Source: Trichomonas vaginalis G3 (taxonomy: Eukaryota > Parabasalia > Trichomonadida > Trichomonadidae). From it: a DNA stretch of 64,000 nt. Shown here piece after piece: positions 40,353 to 48,330 of this stretch. The translations under genes were made by a program, and so were the position numbers. Each line of letters opens with the position of its first letter. Position 1 is the first letter of the stretch. The notes below the pieces were generated by a model that was not told where the DNA came from, did not search any database, and worked only from the letters and a program-made list of their open reading frames with translations. Where the stretch lies: positions 19,465,645 through 19,529,644 of the forward strand of contig NC_067205.1 of assembly GCF_026262505.1 (NCBI RefSeq). The letters run 5' to 3'.

Positions 40353-40925
40353 ATGTCCGACGTCCCACCAACCGAGTCCATTCCCAAACCAGAGGAACCT
40401 AAAGAACCACAACAGTCTCCTCAGCAACCTCAGTTCCAGCAAGTACCTCCGATTTACTACCAATTTCCACCTCAAGGTTACTACCCACCACAAGGCTTCC
40501 CGAACTACCCTCCTCAGCCTATGCCTTACTTCCCCAACCCTTGGATGTTTATGCAAAACCCTGCCCCACAATTCCAATCTCAATCCAAGAGAGACCAAGA
40601 GTTCGAAGAAGGTCTGAACCGCTTACGCAAAGATTATGCTACTGCCCCTATGGAAGACGACAGGCTTTCAGTCTCTTCCCTCAAATCGACCGATTCGACT
40701 CGTACCACAGATTCGGTTCGTGACCGTGAAGACTACCTCAAGCAGTCTGAGAGACTCTTCATCCTACAACCATTTACAGTTGGAGCTCTCAAGAACATGC
40801 GCAATTACGAAGGTCAGACACCAGCTGGAGACCGCAAAACAGATGTACTCGCAAGAGCCGTCCAGCTCGTCAAAACAAAGACTGAGATAGTCGACTTCAT
40901 TCTTGCAGCTTGCCCATACAAGTAA
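40353..40925 (+). CDS. Pro/Gln/Tyr-rich protein, 190 aa
   Basis: MSDVPPTESIPKPEEPKEPQ, a low-complexity Pro/Gln/Tyr first half (YYQFPPQGYYPPQGFPNYPP) like phase-separating or virion-tail sequences, then Ser/Thr/Asp stretch SLKSTDSTRTTDSVRDREDY and a helical C-terminal domain. Unrecognised. Start taken at the Met-Ser-Asp shared with neighbours. Confidence 0.55.
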   Translation: MSDVPPTESIPKPEEPKEPQQSPQQPQFQQVPPIYYQFPPQGYYPPQGFPNYPPQPMPYFPNPWMFMQNPAPQFQSQSKRDQEFEEGLNRLRKDYATAPMEDDRLSVSSLKSTDSTRTTDSVRDREDYLKQSERLFILQPFTVGALKNMRNYEGQTPAGDRKTDVLARAVQLVKTKTEIVDFILAACPYK

Positions 40926-40954
40926 AAAAAATAAACAATTACGAGTTAAACTTT

Positions 40955-41155
40955 TTATTCTTTCTTTTCTGAGTTGTTTAGAGCTGGTTTCTCTTGTAGG
41001 AACCTTTCGTACTCTTCCATGGTCATGTAATTGCGAATTTTGTACGCAATTCCAGGTTCGTTGTTTTTGAACCTGATGTATGTAACGCTTCCATCCTCCT
41101 CAGGGAAGTAAGCTGCTAACATCTGACCAAGTTTTCTCGGTGACTCGGAGCTCAT
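40955..41155 (-). CDS. Unknown 66-aa protein
   Basis: MSSESPRKLGQMLAAYFPEE followed by DGSVTYIRFKNNEPGIAYKI. Preceded on its strand by AAAAAGTGACATTTTT. Convergent with the gene at 40353. Function unknown. Confidence 0.5.
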   Translation of the reverse strand: MSSESPRKLGQMLAAYFPEEDGSVTYIRFKNNEPGIAYKIRNYMTMEEYERFLQEKPALNNSEKKE

Positions 41156-41195
41156 AAAAATGTCACTTTTTAAATGTTAAGTTTTTAGTCTTATT

Positions 41196-41390
41196 TTACC
41201 CTTTGTTTACCCTTTGTTTGTCAAGGTAGTATTGGAGTGCAATTTCTCCAAATTCTCTGTGTCGGAGTTCTTCAGCATTTTCCAAGGTGTACCTGGAGAA
41301 CTCAAAAAAGTTGTCAAGAAGATACTGCCATGCTGCTCTTCTGAGTTCGTCGGTATTTTGGAAGTGTTGCACCTTCGAGTCTTCGGACAT
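41196..41390 (-). CDS. Unknown 64-aa protein
   Basis: MSEDSKVQHFQNTDELRRAA, fully helical-looking with aromatic residues. Preceded by AAAAAGTGTCATTTTTTTC directly before the ATG, the clearest initiator-like context in the window. Function unknown. Confidence 0.5.
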   Translation of the reverse strand: MSEDSKVQHFQNTDELRRAAWQYLLDNFFEFSRYTLENAEELRHREFGEIALQYYLDKQRVNKG

Positions 41391-41435
41391 GAAAAAAATG
41401 ACACTTTTTCTATTAAACCGTTTTTGACATTTCTC

Positions 41436-41615
41436 ATGAGTGAGTATAGTTCTGCCGAACCATTGGAAGAGAAGAAGTACCCTTGCTGGCAAAAGACAAA
41501 AATAGTTGCCTTAGTTGTCATTGCAATTGTACTCGTAATTGAATTCATTGTACTTCTCTTCACGTACATAAAACTCAGCAATGGTATTTGCTTTAAGAAG
41601 CTACCATCTTACTAA
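41436..41615 (+). CDS. Single-pass membrane protein, 59 aa
   Basis: MSEYSSAEPLEEKKYPCWQK, then one transmembrane helix IVALVVIAIVLVIEFIVLLF and a short basic end. Divergent from the 64-aa gene. A small membrane protein in a Polinton middle block; role unknown. Confidence 0.55.
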   Translation: MSEYSSAEPLEEKKYPCWQKTKIVALVVIAIVLVIEFIVLLFTYIKLSNGICFKKLPSY

Positions 41616-41630
41616 GACTAAACACTTAGA

Positions 41631-41667
41631 TTTTTCAAGCTTGACTTTTTACAATTTGAACTTTGTT
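41631..41667. repeat. 37-bp direct repeat (left copy) of ATPase gene tail
   Basis: Identical to 43145-43181, which is the 3' end of the packaging-ATPase gene. The two copies bracket the 1.5-kb cassette region 41668-43144. Confidence 0.9.
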
Positions 41668-41742
41668 GCTGAATTCAGCAAAAATATAATTTAGGGTAGA
41701 AGGTTAGATCTAACCTCTTTTCTAACCTCTTTTCTACCCTCT
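41664..41742. repeat. Inverted repeat, left arm of B2 cassette (GGTTA flavour)
   Basis: TGTTGCTGAATTCAGCAAAA, then TTTAGGGTAGAA, GGTTAGATCTAACC and TCTTTTCTACCC arms. The reverse counterpart is at 42922-42998. A further palindrome of the same flavour is at 41873-41918, next to a partly duplicated copy of the AT-rich leader. Confidence 0.85.
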
Positions 41743-41999
41743 TGAATTTTCATGAATTTCCTTAAGATAGAAAAAATAAAGTTAGTTTTTTTGTATTTTT
41801 TTGTATGTAAGATATGATTTCAGGGGTTATCTAATGAAAAAGTGTCATTTTTTTGTATTTGACGAGAATGTCGGGTAGAAGGTTAGATCTAACCTGTTTT
41901 TAACCTGTTTTCTACCTCTTGAATTTTCATGAATTTTCCCGAAATAAAAAATAAAGTTAGTTTTTTTAAAAAAATATTTTTTATTTTTATTGTAAGAAC

Positions 42000-42914
42000 A
42001 TGTTAGCAACAACAGCACCAAACTCGTTAGTCATGAACCCAACTTCAATGTTAGTAGAAATGAAAAGCTTTATTCCTTCTTCATATACTTTTGAAACAGA
42101 AATCCAGAAGATAAAGCAAGAACTTTTAACAAGTAATTTAGACTGTACCGCACAGGATGAAACAAATGAACAGTATCTTTATGAAATGGAGGACATTATT
42201 GACCATTTGCCTAAACTACCTGAAATCCAACAACAAAAACTCACTATTCCTGAATTCGACGAAAATTGAAGTCAAAGCACTGACTCAGTAGAAATAAAGA
42301 AGTTCATACGAAAGGTAAATTATGAATTCCTTGGTTTTCATTGCAACCATAAAGTTATGGACAAAGATTGCGACATGGTATATAAGAATGTTTCTGACAT
42401 ATATAAATCTGAAGAATTTAAGACCTACGACAACTTTGTTACATTAGTTGCAAAATGTGTATGGCAGATAAGAGATAAAGATAAAAGATGTAAAATATGG
42501 AATGAACAAATAAGACCCGCTATGTTTGAGATGAAGAGAGCAATTGACGCTTTAGTTGTTTTAGCAGGTAAGGTTTCAGAATATAACGCAAAAATGAACC
42601 CGCAATGTTCAAAATGTAAAGCAGCAATGAGGAGATATAACTACTCCGTCAAAGAGATAGAAAGAATGAGAAACGACTATGCAGATTTAAAGAAAGAAGC
42701 AGAGAAACCAGCAGAAAATAAAATGGACATGTTAGCATTTCTGAACAAAAACTATCCAACTGCTGACGATTTCCTTCTATCTGACGTCAAGAAGAAGTAT
42801 AAAGAAACCTTCGGCATAGTTAAAACATTCGATGTACTAAAAGAAGAAATAGAAGCTACAAAACTGTTTAAAGTCTCACGAATTCATAACGTTTACCATG
42901 TAAAACGCTTATAA
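42000..42914 (+). pseudogene. 313-aa-type cassette gene, B2 copy, fossil
   Basis: Close relative of 3291-4232 in A, sharing MLVEMKSFIPSSYTFET, MDKDCDM, NPQCSKCKAA and the end FKVSRIHNVYHVKRL. Broken. Flanking leader and inverted repeats are conserved with A. Confidence 0.8.
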
Positions 42915-42921
42915 AATAACT

Positions 42922-42998
42922 GGGGTAGAAAAGAGGTTAGAAAACAGGTTAGATCTAACCTTCTACCCTAAAATATATTTTTATTGAATTCAGCAACA
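42922..42998. repeat. Inverted repeat, right arm of B2 cassette
   Basis: GGGGTAGAAAAGAGGTTAG, then GGTTAGATCTAACC and TTCTACCC, ending TGAATTCAGCAACA. Homology with A continues to about 43065. Confidence 0.85.
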
Positions 42999-43097
42999 AA
43001 ATTCTGAGTAAAATAATTTTTAGGGCATGTGTCAAACCGTTGAGTTTTCACAAAATTTAAAAAATAAAGTTTACCATGTAAAACGCTTATAAAATAA

Positions 43098-43133
43098 CAG
43101 AGTATTTTGACAACTTCAAACAAGTAGAGTAAA
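43098..43133 (+). pseudogene. Relic of the 3' end of a KilA-N protein 2 gene
   Basis: A 36-bp scrap matching the last codons of the gene at 5100-5927 in A (TEYFDNFK type). It shows that the ancestor of this cassette region held the A-type neighbours. Confidence 0.6.
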
Positions 43134-43144
43134 TGAACTCTTTA

Positions 43145-43181
43145 TTTTTCAAGCTTGACTTTTTACAATTTGAACTTTGTT
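43145..43181. repeat. 37-bp direct repeat (right copy) of ATPase gene tail
   Basis: Second copy of 41631-41667; includes the ATPase stop codon. Confidence 0.9.
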
Positions 43182-44024
43182 TGCGTAGATATGAATTCTG
43201 AAAGAAGTATGAGGGTCTTGTATGACTTTGTACTTCTCCCATAGTTCATGTCTGTCAAACTTACCTGCCATGGACTCTTTCATAAGTTCCATGAAATCGT
43301 CTTCGGACAATCCGGGGAAAAGTATAATGTCAGTAAGTATTCTCTTTACATCCTTACTTAAACTCTTTGCTGTCTGTACACATATTACGACTGAGATGTT
43401 AAAGTGTCTGAGCTTCTTAAGAATTCGACACATATCTTGTTCTCTATTCTTAAGCAAAGGATGAGAAGCAAAGTCATCTAAGATAAGAAGACACCTATGA
43501 GGGTAAGTCTTCCAATCGTACGATTGCAATTTCTTCGAAATGTATTCTATCTCTTTCTGTTTGTTTCTGAAGTGTTTCTTCTCTAATATTCTCTGCATTT
43601 CCTCATTTGGGTCTTTAAACTTAGAATTTATATACTCATTTATAGCATTGTACTTCAAAACTCTTCTTTGGTACTTCTTTATCCAATCTAACAACTCAGT
43701 ATCCTTTATACATACTAACTTAGACTTCTTTATAATATCTTTGAACGAATTGACGGTTTGGTCAAATTGACCAGAAGTACTACAAATGACAACTAACTCA
43801 TAGAATGGGTTCTTCTCATCTAGTTCTTGTTGTTGTGCAGCCATTTTAAGATAAGTGAAAGTCTTACCCGACCCAGGTGGTGCAATTAGACCTGTTATAC
43901 CATTCTGAGCAAATAAGAACTTGTCATGTATAGGTTTTATCTGAGCATTTTCTAACTTCCTCTTGTTCTTGTTTAAAACATTCTCAAATTTCTTGTCAAT
44001 GTCAGCAAACTTTTTTTCTAACAT
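43149..44024 (-). CDS. FtsK/HerA-type genome-packaging ATPase
   Basis: About 291 residues from the ATG at 44022-44024; this start is preferred because it leaves a 36-bp AT-rich divergent promoter before the gene at 44061. Walker A in ITGLIAPPGSGKTFTYLKMA, Walker B in CLLILDDFASHPLL, and a downstream VVICVQTAKSLSKDVKRIL strand with conserved polar residues, as in A32-like packaging ATPases of Polintons and large DNA viruses. It would drive DNA into the capsid. Open in B2. Confidence 0.85.
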   Translation of the reverse strand: MLEKKFADIDKKFENVLNKNKRKLENAQIKPIHDKFLFAQNGITGLIAPPGSGKTFTYLKMAAQQQELDEKNPFYELVVICSTSGQFDQTVNSFKDIIKKSKLVCIKDTELLDWIKKYQRRVLKYNAINEYINSKFKDPNEEMQRILEKKHFRNKQKEIEYISKKLQSYDWKTYPHRCLLILDDFASHPLLKNREQDMCRILKKLRHFNISVVICVQTAKSLSKDVKRILTDIILFPGLSEDDFMELMKESMAGKFDRHELWEKYKVIQDPHTSFRIHIYANKVQIVKSQA

Positions 44025-44060
44025 ATTTTTAGAAAAATTAAAATTTTTATCTTTTAGAAA

Positions 44061-44537
44061 ATGTCTAGCGATTTCGCTATCTATATTCGAGACAAGCTTT
44101 TCGACAGCAAAACATCTGTCGACCATAAAATCTTACATAGTGTAAACAAGAAAGGTGAATTTGTTCTAAAGTTCTGTTTCTGGGAATATGACAAGAACCA
44201 TAAAACATTAAGCAGAGCAGTCTTAAAATTTGTCAATGACAGACTTGTTGACAGAGATGACGCCTCTTGGAGAGATGAAGTCCAACAAAACTTCTTAGAA
44301 TGCAAAGAAGACACATGCGCTGTTCTTGAAGATGAAATAGAAAACAGAATAGATGAGCTATTAAAGGACAAAGAACTTTTACATAAATATGGTTCGGAGA
44401 AATTTGACATAACTCCACCAGAGAAGAAGAAGAAGAAAGAAAAGAAAGAGAAAAAAGTAGAAGAGAAGAAAGAGAAGAAAGTAGAAGAGAAAAAAGAACC
44501 TGAACCAGTTCCAGAGAAAAAGAAATTTGACATGTAA
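44061..44537 (+). CDS. Lys/Glu-rich small protein, 158 aa
   Basis: MSSDFAIYIRDKLFDSKTSV with a folded N-terminal 110 residues (FVLKFCFWEYDKNHKTLSRA) and a Lys/Glu repeat tail (KKKEKKEKKVEEKKEKKVEE). Divergent from the ATPase and convergent with the 139-aa gene. Function unknown; the tail may bind nucleic acid or vary by repeat slippage. Confidence 0.6.
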   Translation: MSSDFAIYIRDKLFDSKTSVDHKILHSVNKKGEFVLKFCFWEYDKNHKTLSRAVLKFVNDRLVDRDDASWRDEVQQNFLECKEDTCAVLEDEIENRIDELLKDKELLHKYGSEKFDITPPEKKKKKEKKEKKVEEKKEKKVEEKKEPEPVPEKKKFDM

Positions 44538-44553
44538 AAATAAAATTTTATTT

Positions 44554-44973
44554 TTAGAACATTTCTGGGTCAATGTCAATGTTCTCTTCCTCTTTAGGAG
44601 CAAACACTGGCTTAGACTCTAAAATCTTTTTACCCAATTTACCTTGAACTTCAACTATCTTAGACTCATAATATTCATAGTCGTCTGCTTTCTTTGGTTC
44701 ATAAGGTATAACAAGTTTGTATGCTTTGCCTTCTTTAAGGTTTGAGAACCTTCTGTCAAAATTTTCTTTGACTGCTAACAAACCTTCTATGTCTAAGTCT
44801 TCAAATTTCGCACCATTTTTAGTCACAATAGCAAACTTAACTGGTTCGATGTTCCAAACTTTGCTGAATGAAGACTTTTCAAAATGGTAGAAGTAAACAT
44901 TCAAATATGTGAATGGGTCTAGTTCTTCTTTAAGTCCTGACATGTACTTGTTTACTGAGATGAATTTTGCCAT
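44554..44973 (-). CDS. Unknown 139-aa Polinton protein, B2 copy
   Basis: MAKFISVNKYMSGLKEELDP. Same length as the B1 copy (30064-30483), with a few substitutions. Start is set by that agreement. Follows the helicase gene in the same direction. Confidence 0.65.
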   Translation of the reverse strand: MAKFISVNKYMSGLKEELDPFTYLNVYFYHFEKSSFSKVWNIEPVKFAIVTKNGAKFEDLDIEGLLAVKENFDRRFSNLKEGKAYKLVIPYEPKKADDYEYYESKIVEVQGKLGKKILESKPVFAPKEEENIDIDPEMF

Positions 44974-45010
44974 CTTTTCTATCGGATAAAAAAAATATTT
45001 TTTTTTAAAT

Positions 45011-46246
45011 TTACTCATAAAAATTTTTCTTTGTATATACACCATTCTGTACGTCTAAAAGACTTTTGACATTTGCCAAGAATGTTCGTTTAGAAGCTGT
45101 CATATAACCATATTCTTGACAATATTGTTTATACGAATCGTACAATGACCTTTCATCTAATGACACAAAGTCAGTTTCATCTATGAACAGTTCATATACA
45201 CTCTTGTTTGCTTCTAACAATGTTTGTCTCTCTTCGGTATGTGGAATTTGTCTTGGATTGAACTTAGAAATATCTAATGTCATAAAATATGAGAACAAGT
45301 GGTTGTAAAAATCAGATGTCAAAGTTTCTGCTAAGTCGTCAAAATATTCTGTATCTTGCATATGAGCTTCTGACGTTCTGACAACTACATATCTTCTGTC
45401 AGAACTTTCTAACTTCATCGGAACAGTATTGTTTGAAACCATAATGAAGTTTGCAACATTCTCACAAACTCTTTGGTCTTTATATTTTCTTTCAACAACT
45501 CCAACTTTGTCTGTTATAAGACTCTTCAAAGCATCTGAGTTCAAAACTTTTGTTGTATCTATACTTTGAAGTTCATTGCAAACTATAAGTTTCATATTCT
45601 CAATTGAAGAGTTAAATTTACCGCAGATGTTTTCTAAGTTTGTCATATTCGGGTTCGAATAACCTTCTAACAGTTTGCACAAAATATCTGTAAAGAATGT
45701 GTTCTTACCTGTTCCTTGTTTTCCAATTATAATGAGAGCAGTTTCATTCTTAGCACTTGGATGTTGTAAGATGTTTGCAAACCAACATAAGATATACTCA
45801 TAGACTCTTTCGTTTCCATTGCATATAATTTCTTTGACATGGTCTAACCAAGCTTCTATAATATTTTCTTTCCATTCTACTTGTTCATATTTATATCCAG
45901 TGAAGATAGAATAGAAGTTTGGAGAAGGTGTATAGAACTTTATACCTCGAACTGAAAAATCTTCTAACTTTGACAATAAGATATCCCAAGCATCTAACAT
46001 CTTCATACCAACTTGTACGACTTTTATTTTCTTAAGTTTCTGTCTACATTCTTGTTCAGACACTATTGTCGCTTTAGGTTTGTTAAAGACTACATCCCAT
46101 TCTTTCATAACATAACATTCTGGGGCAGAGTCAACATAAATGACTAAACGTTTCAAATTCTCGACTGCTTTGTTATAGTCTCTAAATGGACACATATTTC
46201 TGAATGCTTGGAAGTCATAAAAATCTGAAACATCTATTCTGTACAT
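45011..46246 (-). CDS. SF3 (D5-like) helicase/NTPase, 411 aa
   Basis: N-terminal 160 residues unassigned; then Walker A in ALIIIGKQGTGKNTFFTDIL (about residue 170), Walker B in MKLIVCNELQSIDT, SF3 motif C in NFIMVSNNTVPMKL, and an arginine-finger-like SSDRRYVVVRTSE. This is the D5/poxvirus-type superfamily 3 helicase found in virophages and some Polintons. It would unwind the replicating element DNA. Open; short AT-rich leader ATTTTTATAAAA before the ATG, identical in type to that at 28780. Confidence 0.85.
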   Translation of the reverse strand: MYRIDVSDFYDFQAFRNMCPFRDYNKAVENLKRLVIYVDSAPECYVMKEWDVVFNKPKATIVSEQECRQKLKKIKVVQVGMKMLDAWDILLSKLEDFSVRGIKFYTPSPNFYSIFTGYKYEQVEWKENIIEAWLDHVKEIICNGNERVYEYILCWFANILQHPSAKNETALIIIGKQGTGKNTFFTDILCKLLEGYSNPNMTNLENICGKFNSSIENMKLIVCNELQSIDTTKVLNSDALKSLITDKVGVVERKYKDQRVCENVANFIMVSNNTVPMKLESSDRRYVVVRTSEAHMQDTEYFDDLAETLTSDFYNHLFSYFMTLDISKFNPRQIPHTEERQTLLEANKSVYELFIDETDFVSLDERSLYDSYKQYCQEYGYMTASKRTFLANVKSLLDVQNGVYTKKNFYE

Positions 46247-46274
46247 TTTTATAAAAATAAAAAAAATATTTTTT

Positions 46275-47069
46275 TTATTCTTGACTTTGTTGTTCCATTT
46301 GTTGCATTTGTTGTTCTTGAGCTATTTGTTGTTGAAGTTGTTCTTGTAATACAATACTTTCACCAGTTGCATCTTCCAATTCGAAACTTTCTGCCGTCAT
46401 TGACAAATACATAGGACATAAAAGTTTTACAGGAACAAAGTTTGCGTCAACTAATGTCAACGTTATACTTGCCAATGTTTGAGTTCACTAAGGTTGAAAA
46501 TTCTGCATTCGAATGAACAATAGGCAAACCAGCAGAGAAAGTATTGTTTATACGCATAAGTATCTTTTGGTCATAGTAGTTTCTGTCGACATTCGAATAG
46601 CACTTTGAACCTAAGTTTGAAACAATATATAAAATAGGTGTGCTTAATGTCAATGGAATAGACATTCCTTGTATGACACCTTTTCCTGTTATAGGAAACT
46701 GTTGGTAGTAAAAACCAGAAATAAGTTTTGTATTATAGCTCATATTGTTTATAGTAAACTCAGTCGGACATCCAAACATAACGAAACCTGCTCTAGTTGC
46801 AGCACATGTTACACCCGTACTTAAAGTATTAAATAAGTCAACAAAACCTGTTGGTGGTATATCTGAGTAAGTATCTTCAAAGGAGTATTTTTACCATTCA
46901 CAACAATAAAGTCTTCTGGTGTCAAAAGAGCAAAACAGGCTTTAGTCGTCATTGTGTTTAAGGTTAGTTTACAATACCGTCCTTGAGGACTTTGTAAGTT
47001 TGTTGTTATAGAATTATATGACTCAGGGTTTTTAGTCGTAATAGTATAAACCATTATATCTTCTGCCAT
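46275..47069 (-). pseudogene. Minor capsid candidate, B2 copy, fossil
   Basis: Starts MAEDIMVYTITTKNPESYNS, beta-rich, ending in Gln-rich QQQIAQEQQMQQMEQQSQE. Gene position in the capsid/helicase cluster and size of about 260 residues fit a penton-type single jelly-roll. Not proven. Appears broken here. Confidence 0.5.
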
Positions 47070-47079
47070 TTATATATAT

Positions 47080-47310
47080 TTAAAAGTTTTTCTGAAAGTG
47101 GAGAAGAACTTCATCTAAACTTTCACATGGCGTTTCTTGAAGTTCTCTGTCTAAGAAGTTCAAATATTTTGTAAAGACATAGAACTTTCCTTTGTCTACA
47201 CGAACAAACAAAACAGGGTCTTTCATATCGTTCAAAAGTGTGTAAAGTCCTTTACATGAAATAAAGTCTATATTATTTTTCTTCAAACATCTTTCAAGAA
47301 GTTTTGACAT
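47080..47310 (-). CDS. Unknown 76-aa protein, B2 copy
   Basis: MSKLLERCLKKNNIDFISCK and VDKGKFYVFTKYLNFLDREL. Identical in layout to 63363-63593 in C. Its ATG lies just after the stop of the preceding gene, a tight same-strand arrangement. Confidence 0.6.
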   Translation of the reverse strand: MSKLLERCLKKNNIDFISCKGLYTLLNDMKDPVLFVRVDKGKFYVFTKYLNFLDRELQETPCESLDEVLLHFQKNF

Positions 47311-47315
47311 TTTAC

Positions 47316-47849
47316 TTAGCAAATAAATTTTAATGAAATGTTGTGGTCGTCAAATATTTTTATGACGTCTGGGAAACTATACTTTAAGTTCAACGTTTCA
47401 CCTCCTTTCATAACGTATATCTTGTCAATGACATTATATGAAACACCACAGCAACTAATGTCGGGTTCTATTTCTTTGATGTTTATATCGTCTGCCTCTG
47501 TCAAAAGTTTCAATAGTTCTTTCAAAACTTCATGAGGTGCAATGACATATGAGTTCACTTTTACAGGGTTGTGTTCGACCAAGTTTAACATTATACCTAA
47601 AGCTTGACAAATCTTCTCCTGAGTTTGAAGTTTGTCTTTCAGTTGTTGGTAGTCGTTTCGAATATCTGCAACAGAACTTAAGTCTCTGCTAACTTCAGGA
47701 TATGTTGGTTCTTTTACAGGAACAATTGCTATACCATCTTCGTCTTCGTATGGTTTCCCCACTTCAACATCTCTGTCTTTGACATTGACAACAACACTTT
47801 GACTGTTTGTTTGAGTTGGTGAATTTAACTTCACATCTGCCACCGCCAT
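47316..47849 (-). CDS. Unknown accessory protein, about 177 aa, B2 copy
   Basis: MAVADVKLNSPTQTNSQSVV with a coiled-coil-like middle (VADIRNDYQQLKDKLQTQEK) and a C-terminal domain containing DISCCGVSYNVIDKIYVMKG. In C the gene appears to begin at an upstream ATG (MSFPKN..); the start here is thus uncertain. Function unknown. Confidence 0.55.
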   Translation of the reverse strand: MAVADVKLNSPTQTNSQSVVVNVKDRDVEVGKPYEDEDGIAIVPVKEPTYPEVSRDLSSVADIRNDYQQLKDKLQTQEKICQALGIMLNLVEHNPVKVNSYVIAPHEVLKELLKLLTEADDINIKEIEPDISCCGVSYNVIDKIYVMKGGETLNLKYSFPDVIKIFDDHNISLKFIC

Positions 47850-47910
47850 TAAACCTTTTGAAACACTTACGCTTCTATTTTCGGAAATGACATTTTACTT
47901 AGAATAAAAG

Positions 47911-48330
47911 ATGGACGTATTCGAGTATCTCTTCGAATTGAAGCAGAACAAAGTTTACACACACAAACAATACAAATACATTGACAGAATAGTTCTTTAT
48001 ACAAACAATGGAAAATGTTATAGAATAGCAATATTTGCTGAACCAAAATATTTCCATAAAGCAAAGAAAGTTGGTATAACTGAAATGGTGAAAGTTCTTG
48101 ACGTTGACAAAAATATAACAACAAAACTTACAGATATTTCTAAAGGAAAGTTTATCTTACAATATTATGTCAAAACTGGCGTACTGTCAATATTTGACGG
48201 AGAGAAGTCAGTTCAAGAACAACTTACTGACCTGCTGCCAAAATCTGCTCGATGGAAGCTGTCGTTATGCCAATCTGAGGAGCCCCAGCAGGTTTCATCG
48301 AACGAATCTTCAAAAGAGCATCTTCCGTGA
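47911..48330 (+). CDS. Accessory protein convergent with capsid, 139 aa, B2 copy
   Basis: MDVFEYLFELKQNKVYTHKQ, then YIDRIVLYTNNGKCYRIAIF and VKVLDVDKNITTKLTDIS. Opposite in strand to everything around it. Its last 107 bp overlap the end of the capsid gene in antisense, so its true C-terminus is uncertain. Present in B1 and C at the same place. Unrecognised. Confidence 0.55.
   Translation: MDVFEYLFELKQNKVYTHKQYKYIDRIVLYTNNGKCYRIAIFAEPKYFHKAKKVGITEMVKVLDVDKNITTKLTDISKGKFILQYYVKTGVLSIFDGEKSVQEQLTDLLPKSARWKLSLCQSEEPQQVSSNESSKEHLP

Noticed and set aside
40109-40387. Minus-strand Ser/Thr-rich repeat protein (TDSSSTF units)
   Set aside because: It is a frame through the 21-bp array whose unit length is a multiple of three; no start context, and it overlaps the start of the plus-strand gene at 40353.
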